Assembly (NCBI GenBank): GCA_963784995.1
Contig: CAWATZ010000002.1
Span: 124,001-188,000, forward strand
DNA: 64,000 nt
Source: CAWATZ01 sp963784995
Lineage (GTDB): Bacteria > Planctomycetota > Planctomycetia > Gemmatales > Gemmataceae
Direction: 5' to 3'
Each line of letters begins with the position of its first letter. Positions within the stretch are counted from its first letter, which is position 1. Under the pieces are notes generated by a model. It saw nothing but the letters and a program-made list of their open reading frames with translations. It ran no database searches and was not told where the DNA came from. Below are positions 7,716 to 16,337 of the stretch, one piece after another. Made by a program: the position numbers and the translations under genes.

Positions 7716-10700
7716 CTACGGCGTGACGAAGAGGGCGACGGGAAAGTGCCCGAAAACGTCGGCCAGAAGCAGAGAGCCCTGGCCATCCTGCTCCGTGGCG
7801 GACAGCGTCTCCCCCGTAAAGACGTTTCGCAAGCGCACCCCCGAGCCGAGGCCGGGAAGGAGGAGCCGGGTGTCCTGCCAGACGTCCTTGCCGAAGGGGA
7901 GTTCGCCCACCGCTTCCGTCAGCCGGCTGAACAGGCGCGGCACGACCACGGCCGCCCAGCGGTCTCCCTGCCGGCGGAGAAAGCCGAAGACGTGCTCTTG
8001 CCGGGGACCGCTCGCCGCGATCGGCACGTATTCGCCCGTGGAGTAAAGTCCCTTGTGGTCGCGCCGCTGACAGAGTGCCTGCCAGATCAGGTAGAGCTTG
8101 ATCCGGCCATCTTCCTTCGAGCGCGTCAGTTCGCGTGCCAGCTCTCTTCGATCCGCCCCGGCTAATTCCACCCGCCTCTGCAGCTCCTGAAGCAGCCGTC
8201 GGCGGCGCTCGTAGTCCACCGGCCGGCGATTGTCCGGGTCCACCAGGCTGAAGTCCCACAGCTCCGTGCCCTGGTAAGTGTCCGGTACGCCGGGGGCGGT
8301 GATGCGCAGCAGGGTCTGCGCCAGGGAATTGAACAGGCCGAAGTGGCTGACCCGCTTCTGGAAGGCCCGGAAGTCCATCAGGAACCGGCCGCTTTGCTGC
8401 TCGTCGAGGATGCGGGCGACGAACTCCATGGCGGCGTTGTCATAGTCAGTGTCCGGGTTGATCCAGCTGGTGTGGACCTTGGCCTCGTGCAGCGCCTTGA
8501 CCAGGTAAGCCTGGATGCGCTGGACAAAGTCCGCGAACTCCCCGGCACTGTACGGCTCCAGCGGCCAGGCCCCGACCAGCGTCTGATAAAGGAGATATTC
8601 CTCGTTGGGGTCCGGGGCTTCCACGTCGTCGATCTTCTGGCGGTGCGGCTCGTTGAGCTGGCTCCACAGGACCACGCACTCGACCCATTCGCGCGTCATC
8701 TCGGACAGCACGTTGATTCGAGCCCGAACGTCCTCGCTGCGCTTGGTGTCGTGCGTCGAAAGAGGCGACAGAGCGTAGGGCCATTTCGCCTGCCGGTCCT
8801 TGAGATAGCGGTGCAGGGCCGTGGCCGGGACGCCGAACCGCGCTGGCTCGCCGCCCACCTCGTTGAGGGAGATGAGCCGGTTGTAAACGTAGAAAGCGGT
8901 GTCCTCGATCCCCTTGGCCGTCACCGGCGCAGTCACTTGCTGGAACTTTCCGGCAAAGCGCTGCTGTTCGGCCCGGTCACTGTCGCTAGCGCCCTCGGGA
9001 TATTTCAGCAACAGCATGTCGCGCACAAAGCGGAAAATCGATCTGCTCATCGTCGGGTTCCGCGCCTGGGCCCCGCGAATGGCCTTCTCCACCCACTTCC
9101 GGTCCGCCGGGCGGACGGTGTCGTCGCGGATGTAGGAGCGATAGACGGGGAAACAGGCAATGATGTCCCGCAGGGCGTGACGCAGACTGTGCAGGGTGAA
9201 GTCGCGCGACCAGCGATTCTTCTGCGCCAGCCGATCCACCTGCGAGGCCAGCACGTACAGCTCGCTGGAGAGGGACACCCGCAAGATCAGATACTTTTTC
9301 TCGTAGACCAGTTCGGGGAAGGGCGTGAAGGCCTTGACTCCCTCGTGGTAGAACCGGGTCAGGGCCGACTCGTTGTCGCCATCGACGAACAGACCATTCA
9401 CCACGTTCAGGAAATCGTAGCCGCTGGTCCCGTGGATCGACCAATCCTCCGGCAACGCCTCGCCGTCGCCGAGGATCTTCTCCACCACGACGTACAGCGC
9501 CCGCCACAGCGGGCCATTTTGCCCTTCCGCGACGGCGCGGGCGACCCGCGCCCGGACCGACGCCTCCACTTCCCCCCAGTCCTGCCCCTGGTAGCGCGGC
9601 TCGGAGGTGAACGCCCGGCGGGCATGGGCCAGGACAAAGTGCTGCTGGAGACGCTGCAGGTACTCCCAGGGATCGTACAGGCCGTCCGGATGATCGATGC
9701 GCAGACCGTCCAGCACTCCCTCGGCCAGGAAGCGGAACACCAGCTCATGCGTGGCCTCGAACACCTCCTCGCGTTCCATGCTCAGGGCGGCCAGTTCGTT
9801 GATGTCGAAGAACCGGCGGTAGTTGATCTCATCCGAGGCGACTCTCCAGAAGGAGAGCCGATAGGCCTGCTGATCGAGCAGGCTCTCCATCAGGTCAAAA
9901 CTGTGGCGGTCGCCGGGCTTGCCGTTGAACAGGACCACGTTTTGCCGGATGAACTCCCCCACCGCGGGGCTTTCGCGGACCAGGGCGGCCAGCCGGCGCT
10001 TGATGACCTCCTTCTCCCGCTGCCGTTCGGCGACCCTTGGCGGTTCCGTCGTGGAGTGCGGCGGCAGATGGCCCACCGCGGTCAGGATGCTCTGATACTC
10101 GTGCAGCGCGGGGTTGTCCGCTCCCAGTTCCGCTTCCAGCTCTTCCAGGCGATGGCCGAGGATTCGGTCGTAGGTGTGCGGATCGACCGGAAAGCGATGC
10201 TCGAAGTAGTTGACGCGAAACGCTCCGCTCTCGAAGTCCAGCTGCAACTGACTCGCCTCCAGCACCTTGCCGTAGGGATCGCCGAGAATGGGGATCAGCA
10301 CCCGGCCTTGCAGTTCCGGCCTGGGAGAGGCATACCAGGCGATGTCAAAGTACGCGGCATAGGGCGAGGCGGGGCCGTTCTCCAGGACGTCGTTCCACCA
10401 GGGGTTCTCGTTGCCCACCACGCCCATGTGGTTGGGGACCATGTCCAGGATCTGCCCCAGGCCGTGGTCGCGCATGGTCTTGACCCAGGCGCTGTGATCT
10501 TCGTCGGTGCCGATCTCGGGGTTGAGGACGCGATGATCGGTGATGTCGTAGCCGTGCGTGCTGCCGGGCCGGGCCTTCAGATAGGGCGAGGCATAGCAAT
10601 GGGTAATGCCCAGGTCGCGCAGGTAAGGAACGATCCGGCAGGCCTCGCGGAAGGTAAAACCCGCGTGGAGCTGCAAGCGGTAGGTCGCCTCCGGAAATCG

Positions 10701-10763
10701 CCGGCCCGCGCTGATCCGCTGCGTCACCTGGGCCAGCAACCCCTCGACCAGTTCATCGGCCAT
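7716..10763 (-). CDS. treY: Maltooligosyltrehalose synthase
   Basis: A 1015-residue GH13 enzyme that converts the reducing-end alpha-1,4 bond of maltodextrins to the alpha,alpha-1,1 bond of trehalose; TreZ would then release trehalose in the cytoplasm. Motifs are those of TreY: ATYRLQLHAGFTF at the start, LDMVPNHMG, the nucleophile region GLRIDHPDG, the acid/base region VVEKILGDGEALP, LSTHDTKRSEDVR, and the C-terminal DPDNRRPVDY. Length is slightly above the usual 700-950 residues. A GAGGAG ribosome site lies 8 nt before the ATG. It follows the GH15 gene in the same direction with a 43-nt gap, suggesting an operon for glycogen or maltodextrin processing. No treZ is seen in the window. Confidence 0.95.
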   Translation of the reverse strand: MADELVEGLLAQVTQRISAGRRFPEATYRLQLHAGFTFREACRIVPYLRDLGITHCYASPYLKARPGSTHGYDITDHRVLNPEIGTDEDHSAWVKTMRDHGLGQILDMVPNHMGVVGNENPWWNDVLENGPASPYAAYFDIAWYASPRPELQGRVLIPILGDPYGKVLEASQLQLDFESGAFRVNYFEHRFPVDPHTYDRILGHRLEELEAELGADNPALHEYQSILTAVGHLPPHSTTEPPRVAERQREKEVIKRRLAALVRESPAVGEFIRQNVVLFNGKPGDRHSFDLMESLLDQQAYRLSFWRVASDEINYRRFFDINELAALSMEREEVFEATHELVFRFLAEGVLDGLRIDHPDGLYDPWEYLQRLQQHFVLAHARRAFTSEPRYQGQDWGEVEASVRARVARAVAEGQNGPLWRALYVVVEKILGDGEALPEDWSIHGTSGYDFLNVVNGLFVDGDNESALTRFYHEGVKAFTPFPELVYEKKYLILRVSLSSELYVLASQVDRLAQKNRWSRDFTLHSLRHALRDIIACFPVYRSYIRDDTVRPADRKWVEKAIRGAQARNPTMSRSIFRFVRDMLLLKYPEGASDSDRAEQQRFAGKFQQVTAPVTAKGIEDTAFYVYNRLISLNEVGGEPARFGVPATALHRYLKDRQAKWPYALSPLSTHDTKRSEDVRARINVLSEMTREWVECVVLWSQLNEPHRQKIDDVEAPDPNEEYLLYQTLVGAWPLEPYSAGEFADFVQRIQAYLVKALHEAKVHTSWINPDTDYDNAAMEFVARILDEQQSGRFLMDFRAFQKRVSHFGLFNSLAQTLLRITAPGVPDTYQGTELWDFSLVDPDNRRPVDYERRRRLLQELQRRVELAGADRRELARELTRSKEDGRIKLYLIWQALCQRRDHKGLYSTGEYVPIAASGPRQEHVFGFLRRQGDRWAAVVVPRLFSRLTEAVGELPFGKDVWQDTRLLLPGLGSGVRLRNVFTGETLSATEQDGQGSLLLADVFGHFPVALFVTP

Positions 10764-10780
10764 GGCGATGTCTCCTCTTC

Positions 10781-10803
10781 GTAATTCGTATCTTACGAAT
10801 TCC
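10781..10803. promoter_or_regulatory. Small AT-rich inverted repeat before treY
   Basis: AATTCGTA and TACGAATT are 8-nt arms separated by TCT, placed between the GH15 stop and the treY ribosome binding site. The AT-rich symmetry in GC-rich DNA would suit an operator or a processing hairpin. Function is a guess. Confidence 0.3.
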
Positions 10804-10806
10804 AGA

Positions 10807-12597
10807 CTACGCTCGCTGCCGATCCACGGCCGGTCCCACGGGGTGCGACAGGTTCAGGGCGGTATTGATCAGACCAACGTGAGTGAAGGCCTGAGGGAAG
10901 TTGCCCAGCAGTCGGCCCCGTTGCGGATCATATTCCTCCGAGATGAGCCCAACGTCGTTGCACAGCCCCAGAAGCCGGTCCAGCAAGCGGCCGGCCTCGT
11001 CCCACCGGCCCAGCAAGGCCAGGCAGTCAGCCAGCCAGAAGGTGCAGGGCAAGAAGACCCCTTCGCCGGGCGGTAAGCCGTCGTTGGCCTCCTCCGTTGG
11101 ATAGCGGGCCACGAAACCGTCGTGGGTCAGCTCCCGCTGAATGGCCTCGATCGTGCCCACCACGCGCGGATCGTTCTGCGAGAGAAAGCCGACCAGCGGA
11201 ATCATCAGCAGGCTGGCGTCCAGAGTCTTCGTTCCGTAGGCCTGCACAAAGCTGTTCTTCTGGGCGTCGAACCCCTTCTGACAGACTTCTTCATGGATGG
11301 TGTGGCGTAACTGCCGCCAGCGCTCCACCGGCCCTTCCTCTCCGAACTTCTCGACCGCCTTGATCGTCCGATCGAGCGCCACCCAGGCCATCACCCGGGA
11401 ATGGGTGAAATGGCGGCGCGGCCCTCGGAACTCCCAGATGCCCTCGTCCGGTTTGTCCCAGACCGCCTCCAGATGCTCGATCATCCGGCGCTGCAACAGC
11501 CAGGCGCTCGGCTTCGGATGCATGCCGTGACGCCGGGCCAGGTGCAAAGCGTCCGCCACCTCCCCGAACACGTCCAGCTGGAACTGTTTCCAGGCCGCGT
11601 TGCCGATCCGCACCGGACGCGAGTTCTCGTAGCCGGGCAACCAGCCCAGTTCGACCTCGGTCAGCCGGCGTTCGCCCCCCAGCCCGTACATGATGTTCAT
11701 TTGACCGGGATCGCCCGCCACCGCACGCAGCAGCCATTCCCGCCAGGCCGCCGCCTCATCGACGTAACCGGCACTGATGAGCGCATACAGGGTGAAGGTG
11801 GCGTCGCGCAGCCAGCAAAAGCGATAGTCCCAGTTACGGACGCCGCCCAGTTTCTCGGGCAGCGACGTGGTGGCGGCAGCGGCGATGCTACCCGTGGGAG
11901 CGTAGCTGAGCGCCTTGAGCGTGATCAGCGACCGGATCACCGGTTGCCGCAGCTTGCCCTTGTAAGTGCAGCGGTTCGACCATTCCTTCCACCAATCCTC
12001 CGTCTCCTTGAGGACCTGCTCGCCATCCACTGCCAGGGGGGCCGGCTCGTGCGAAGGGTGCCACATCAGGACGAACGGGATGCGCTGCCCCTCGGACACC
12101 GTGAACTCGGCCAAGGTTGTGACCTTCTCCTCGCGGAGGTCCGTGCCGCTGCGAAAGACAACCGAATCCGGCCCGGCAATGGCACGCATCTCCCGATCGT
12201 TGTGCTGCAGCCAGGGGATGATCGATCCATAGTCGAAGCGCAGACACAAGTCCAGGCGCATGGATACCTGGCCGCGCTTGCCGGCGACGATCCGCACCAG
12301 CTGCGGCTCCGCGGTGCGCGGCGGCATGCAATCGATCACCGTGACCACGCCCTCCGCCGTGGTGAACTCGGTCTCCAGAATGAGGCTGTCGCCGCGGTAG
12401 GCCCGGCGTACCTGCCGAACCTCGGTCGCGGGCGCCAGCAGGAAGCGGCCATGTTCCTGCGTTCCCAGCAACGCGGCAAAACAGGCCCCGGAGTCGAACC
12501 GCGGCAAGCACAACCAATCGATGGAGCCGGACCGAGATACCAGCGCGGCGGTATGACAATCACCAAGCAGAGCGTAATCCTCGATCGGTGCGGACAT
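10807..12597 (-). CDS. GH15 glucoamylase/trehalase-like glycoside hydrolase
   Basis: A 596-residue GH15 enzyme expected to release glucose from the ends of alpha-glucans or from trehalose. The start MSAPIEDYALLGDCHTAALV at 12597 is the standard N-terminus of bacterial GH15 proteins; the open frame continues upstream but that stretch overlaps the divergent CAP gene and is not family-like. Motifs seen: GSIDWLCLPRFDSGACFAAL, NWDYRFCWLRDA, GIWEFRGP with one catalytic Glu, and LISEEYDPQ with the second. No signal peptide, so it is cytoplasmic. It sits just upstream of treY and probably shares its transcript. Whether it prefers maltodextrin or trehalose cannot be told. Confidence 0.92.
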   Translation of the reverse strand: MSAPIEDYALLGDCHTAALVSRSGSIDWLCLPRFDSGACFAALLGTQEHGRFLLAPATEVRQVRRAYRGDSLILETEFTTAEGVVTVIDCMPPRTAEPQLVRIVAGKRGQVSMRLDLCLRFDYGSIIPWLQHNDREMRAIAGPDSVVFRSGTDLREEKVTTLAEFTVSEGQRIPFVLMWHPSHEPAPLAVDGEQVLKETEDWWKEWSNRCTYKGKLRQPVIRSLITLKALSYAPTGSIAAAATTSLPEKLGGVRNWDYRFCWLRDATFTLYALISAGYVDEAAAWREWLLRAVAGDPGQMNIMYGLGGERRLTEVELGWLPGYENSRPVRIGNAAWKQFQLDVFGEVADALHLARRHGMHPKPSAWLLQRRMIEHLEAVWDKPDEGIWEFRGPRRHFTHSRVMAWVALDRTIKAVEKFGEEGPVERWRQLRHTIHEEVCQKGFDAQKNSFVQAYGTKTLDASLLMIPLVGFLSQNDPRVVGTIEAIQRELTHDGFVARYPTEEANDGLPPGEGVFLPCTFWLADCLALLGRWDEAGRLLDRLLGLCNDVGLISEEYDPQRGRLLGNFPQAFTHVGLINTALNLSHPVGPAVDRQRA

Positions 12598-12843
12598 GAC
12601 AGTCTCTCGTGCGGTCTGACGCCAGCCGCGGGGCAACTGCTGACGCCAGCTGGGATGACCCACTTCAAGCAATTCCAGTGCCGCGATCTCGCGACGCCAT
12701 CGCGGAGCTTGTGCGCCGGACGGCATGCGGGTTGCACTTGGGCAAACCACGTCCTTGCATTGCCTGCTTCTCCCACAAGCCCGCGCAGCGAAGTTCCCAA
12801 TCATGAGCAACAATCGCACCTGTTCCCTGGGAGGATCACAACC

Positions 12844-13662
12844 ATGTCCGTCTCGCGTGCTGCCCTCCTGCTGCTGTTTCTCGTCCCCCTGGTCCTTCCC
12901 ACGGTCGCCTTCGCTCAGGCGACGCACGGGGAGGAAACGCAAATCATCGAGCCGCCCGCGACCCCGGAGGCATCCGACGCCGCCCGGCCCGACCTGGCCA
13001 AAGTCGAGGAGCTGATCGTCAAACTCACCAATGAGTTCCGCCGCCAGGAAAGCCGGCCGGAATTGCAGCGCAATCCCAAGCTGACCGCGACCGCACGCTA
13101 CTTCGCCGATTACGTGGGTCGAACCAATCGATTCGGCCATGAGGCCGACGGCAGCCAACCGTGGGACCGGGCGAAGAAACACGGCTACATCTATTGCGTC
13201 ATCGGCGAGAACATTGCCTACGACTACAACTCCGCCGGGTTCGGCACGGAAGAGCTAGCCCGGCGCTTCGTGGAAGAGTGGAAGCATTCGCCGCCGCACC
13301 GCAAGAACATGCTCGATCCCGACTTCACGGACGTCGGCGTGGCCGTCGCTCACAGTCCCAGGACCGGCTATTACTACGCCGTCCAGGATTTCGGCCGGCC
13401 TGCTTCCAGGCGAATCGAATTTCGCATCCGCAACAACGCCGACGAGACCGTCCGATACCGCGTGGGCGACCAGACCTATTCGCTTCCTCCCCGGTACACC
13501 CGGACTCACCAGCAGTGCCGGCCGACCGAACTGTCCTTCCTCTCACCCAGGAAGGGAGAGAAGGGTGCGTCGGAGAAGGGGCGCACGTTCAAGCCGGCCA
13601 ACGGCCAACGCTACGTCATCGAGGGGGTCAACAACGGCGAGGTCCAGGTGAAGACCGATTAG
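12844..13662 (+). CDS. Secreted CAP-domain (SCP-like) protein
   Basis: The ATG at 12844 gives a signal peptide (SRAALLLLFLVPLVLPTVAFA). Residues 55-185 form a CAP/SCP1 domain: KLTNEFRRQESRPEL, the His in RFGHEADG, YCVIGENIAYDY, ELARRFVEEW, PPHRKNML and YAVQDFG. The C-terminal part of about 75 residues is not recognised; it contains a charged stretch (LSPRKGEKGASEKGR) that looks like an inserted repeat because the flanking segments would join naturally. Related proteins are extracytoplasmic with unknown enzymatic role. It is divergent from the GH15 gene across a 246-nt gap without other genes. Confidence 0.88.
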   Translation: MSVSRAALLLLFLVPLVLPTVAFAQATHGEETQIIEPPATPEASDAARPDLAKVEELIVKLTNEFRRQESRPELQRNPKLTATARYFADYVGRTNRFGHEADGSQPWDRAKKHGYIYCVIGENIAYDYNSAGFGTEELARRFVEEWKHSPPHRKNMLDPDFTDVGVAVAHSPRTGYYYAVQDFGRPASRRIEFRIRNNADETVRYRVGDQTYSLPPRYTRTHQQCRPTELSFLSPRKGEKGASEKGRTFKPANGQRYVIEGVNNGEVQVKTD

Positions 13663-13786
13663 GACAGGGATCCGAAGGCTGCCGGGGGCCCGGCGGCGAA
13701 ATCCCGTTGTTTTCCTTCGCAATGGGTCTGGCGGATGGTATCATGATTCTCTCGGCGTGCCAGCCCCCCTTGAAACGGGGCGAATC

Positions 13787-14275
13787 ATGGCAGGAGACTC
13801 GTTCCAGGTCCTGGTGTTCGAGGTCGGCGGCCGGCCCTTCGCCCTGCCCATCGCCGACGTGCGGGAGTTGCTGCGCGCCGTGACCATCCTGCCGCTGCCG
13901 CACAGTCCGCCGAACGTCGAGGGCGTCATCAACCTGCGCGGCAGCATCGTCCCGGTGTTTGACATCCGTGGCTTCTTCCACCTGCCCTCCCGACCGCTCG
14001 CCCACACCGATCACTTCATTGTCGGCCAGGCGGGGGACCGCCGGGTGGCCCTGCGCGTCAATCGCGCCCTGGATCTGATCCCCATTGCTGCCCGCGACCT
14101 GGAGGATGCCCGCAAGGTGATCCCGGGCATGGAGTCGGCCGCGTGGGTCGTCCGGGTGCCAGTGGCAGGCGCGGGAGCCGGCCAGGGCAGCCTGGTGCTG
14201 GTCCTCAATCTCCGCGATCTCTTCCCGGAGACGGAACCGGCCGGGCCCAGGAAGGGAGGTGGCGCGCTCCCATGA
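13787..14275 (+). CDS. cheW: CheW-like adaptor, first copy
   Basis: A 162-residue single CheW domain that bridges receptors and CheA. FEVGGRPFALPIADVREL, GVINLRGSIVPVFDIRGFF and LVLVLNLRDLF are the characteristic beta-barrel segments. It opens a seven-gene chemosensory operon; its TGA overlaps the cheR ATG (ATGA), implying coupled translation. In Wsp-type systems this position is taken by WspB. Confidence 0.92.
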   Translation: MAGDSFQVLVFEVGGRPFALPIADVRELLRAVTILPLPHSPPNVEGVINLRGSIVPVFDIRGFFHLPSRPLAHTDHFIVGQAGDRRVALRVNRALDLIPIAARDLEDARKVIPGMESAAWVVRVPVAGAGAGQGSLVLVLNLRDLFPETEPAGPRKGGGALP

Positions 14276-15597
14276 ACTGGACCCATCCCAGCATCGAAGC
14301 CATCGCCTGCCTGGTCAGCCGGCGGACCGGGTTGAACTTCCCGCCCAGCCAGCGTGACCGGGTGGAACAGGGCATCCGCCTGGCGCTCCAACGAGCCAGG
14401 GGGGGCACCCTGGAGCAGTACCAGAAACGCATCCAGAGCGACCCCTCGGCCCTGGACGACCTGGTCAGTGAGCTGACCGTCGGCGAAACCTATTTCTTCC
14501 GTGAGCCGGAGCAGTTCGAGTTCCTGCGCCGGGAGATCGTGCCGGAATGGCGGCAGCGCGACCTCACCCATCCGCTCCGGGTCTGGAGTGCGGGCTGCGC
14601 TTCCGGCGAGGAGGCCTACTCGCTGGCCATGCTGCTCGATCGGGAAGGTCTTGCCGGTCGGGCTCATCTGCTCGCCAGCGACATCAATCAGGCGGCGCTG
14701 GCCCGGGCACGCCAGGCTTCTTACGGTCCCTGGTCGCTGCGCGGCCCGGCCGGGGCCCTCGCCAGGCCTTACCTGATCCAGGAAGGCGATCGGTTCGTGG
14801 TCGAGGAGCGAATCCGCCGCCGCGTCTCCTTCGAGTATCGGAACCTGGTCCAGGACCAGTACCCCTCGCTGGTCACAGGGGTCTGGAGCATGGACCTGAT
14901 CCTGTGTCGCAACGTCCTGATCTATTTCGACCCGCAAACGGTCACGAAGGTTGCAGCCCGGCTGTTCGAGTCCCTGGCCCCGGGTGGCTGGCTCTTCACC
15001 GCCTCCTCCGATCCGCCGCTCCAGGGACTGGCGCGGTTCGAGCTGGTGGTCCGCGACGCGGGGGTGTTCTATCGCGGGCCGAGGGCAAAGACCGTAGGGT
15101 GGGCCGAGCGCAGCGAGGCCCACCGCTCCGCAACGACTGCTCCGGTCGCTCCTGTAGGCCGCGCTGCGCTCGGCCCACTCGACACGGATCCCACCCCCGT
15201 GCAGCGCGTGCGTTTCATGGCCGATCACGGCGCCGCCGCGGCGGAGCGGGTTTGTGCCGCGGAGGCCGCCCGCGATCCTCTGGTAGCGGAGCTGCATTAC
15301 CTGCACGCCATCCTGCTGATCGGCCTGGGCTGGGATGACGCCGCGTTGCAGGCCCTCCGTCGGGTGCTTTATCTGGACCGCTCGCTGGCAGTGGCCCATT
15401 TCACGCTGGGCTCCTTGCTGCACAGACGCGGCGACCTGAGCGGGGCCCGGCGAGCGTATCTCACGGCCCGCGACCTGTGCCGGGCCCGGCCAACTGATGA
15501 ACAGGTGCCGCTGTCCGACGGCGAGTCGGCCGGCCGGCTGGCGGAAGCGGCGGCGTTTCAACTCCAGCTGCTGGAGTCTCTCTCCGAGGCCAACTGA
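14272..15597 (+). CDS. cheR: CheR methyltransferase with C-terminal TPR region
   Basis: A 441-residue receptor glutamate methyltransferase that uses SAM. Residues 1-75 are the CheR helical N-domain; residues 80-270 the methyltransferase core with VGETYFFREPEQFE, the SAM site VWSAGCASGEEAYSLAM and LILCRNVLIYFD. Residues about 310-430 form two or three TPR-like helical pairs (ALRRVLYLDRSLAVAHFTLG), as in WspC. Between the domains, residues about 276-302 come from an in-frame palindromic element (GWAERSEAHRS) at 15099-15178. It overlaps cheW at both ends (ATGA and TGATG). Confidence 0.93.
   Translation: MNWTHPSIEAIACLVSRRTGLNFPPSQRDRVEQGIRLALQRARGGTLEQYQKRIQSDPSALDDLVSELTVGETYFFREPEQFEFLRREIVPEWRQRDLTHPLRVWSAGCASGEEAYSLAMLLDREGLAGRAHLLASDINQAALARARQASYGPWSLRGPAGALARPYLIQEGDRFVVEERIRRRVSFEYRNLVQDQYPSLVTGVWSMDLILCRNVLIYFDPQTVTKVAARLFESLAPGGWLFTASSDPPLQGLARFELVVRDAGVFYRGPRAKTVGWAERSEAHRSATTAPVAPVGRAALGPLDTDPTPVQRVRFMADHGAAAAERVCAAEAARDPLVAELHYLHAILLIGLGWDDAALQALRRVLYLDRSLAVAHFTLGSLLHRRGDLSGARRAYLTARDLCRARPTDEQVPLSDGESAGRLAEAAAFQLQLLESLSEAN
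15099..15178. repeat. In-frame palindromic element inside cheR
   Basis: Arms GTGGGCCGAGCGCAGC (15099-15114) and its reverse complement (15163-15178) enclose a GC-rich loop. It is translated as part of the linker between methyltransferase and TPR domains without breaking the frame. Confidence 0.85.
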
Positions 15598-16337
15598 TGA
15601 GACGAACCACCCCGGAAACGCGCTCGGCCATCGACTGGAACAAGGTCAAGGAACGCCTGACCCGCGCCGCCGCCGCCACGGAGGAGGCGTTGCATCCCTC
15701 CCCGGAGCTGGCCCGGCTGCTGCTCGACGAACGAGCCCGCAAACTGGCACTCGTGCCAGTCCCTCCGCCGCGCCCGGCCGAGATCCTGGAGGTGGTCGCC
15801 TTCCGCCTGGGTGAGGAACGCTACGCCATCGGCACCCAGACGTGCCGCGAGGTCGGCAAGTTCGGCGAAGTCACGCCCATCCCGGGCGGACCGGACTTCC
15901 TCGTCGGCGTGGTCAACCTGCGAGGAGAGATCCTGGCGGTGCTGGATTTGCGCTCGTTCCTGGGCCTGGGGGAGCGGCAGGCCCAGGGCTCACGCCCTGG
16001 TCTATTAACTGCCGCCCCTTCGGGGCTGAAGACAAGCCCCGAAGGGGCGGCAGTTAATAGACCAGGGCGTGAGCCCTGGTCTGACCTGTCCCGAATCCTG
16101 GTCCTCGGCAACGAGCGGGCGGAGTTTGGCCTGCTGGTCGATGCCGTCCAGGAAGTATTGCACCTGCGCCTGGAGGACGTTCTGGAGCCGCCCGCATCGC
16201 TTCAAGGGCTTGGCCGGGAATGCCTGCGCGGCGTGACCGGCGACGCCCTGATCGTCCTGGACGGAGCGGCGCTGCTCCAGGACCAGCGGTTGTTTATCGA
16301 CGTGGATGTCGCAGAGGGAAAACGCCATGGCAACTGA
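15597..16337 (+). CDS. CheW-like adaptor, second copy, with internal palindrome
   Basis: A 246-residue CheW-domain protein: an 65-residue basic N-terminal extension, then the CheW fold from VVAFRLGEERYAIGTQTCRE through GVVNLRGEILAVLDLRSFL to GDALIVLDGAALL. Residues about 129-161 are encoded by a 97-nt palindromic element inserted between two core strands of the barrel, right after GLGERQ; the fold resumes at SRILVLGNERAEFGLLVD. The frame is kept, so the protein may still fold with an extra loop. It corresponds in place to WspD. Its start overlaps the cheR stop (TGATG) and its end overlaps the receptor gene by 11 nt. Confidence 0.9.
   Translation: MRRTTPETRSAIDWNKVKERLTRAAAATEEALHPSPELARLLLDERARKLALVPVPPPRPAEILEVVAFRLGEERYAIGTQTCREVGKFGEVTPIPGGPDFLVGVVNLRGEILAVLDLRSFLGLGERQAQGSRPGLLTAAPSGLKTSPEGAAVNRPGREPWSDLSRILVLGNERAEFGLLVDAVQEVLHLRLEDVLEPPASLQGLGRECLRGVTGDALIVLDGAALLQDQRLFIDVDVAEGKRHGN
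15983..16079. repeat. In-frame palindromic element inside the second cheW, 45-nt perfect arms
   Basis: Left arm 15983-16027 and right arm 16035-16079 are perfect reverse complements with a 7-nt loop. The element replaces nothing obvious: the CheW fold is interrupted and then resumes in the same frame. Confidence 0.95.
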
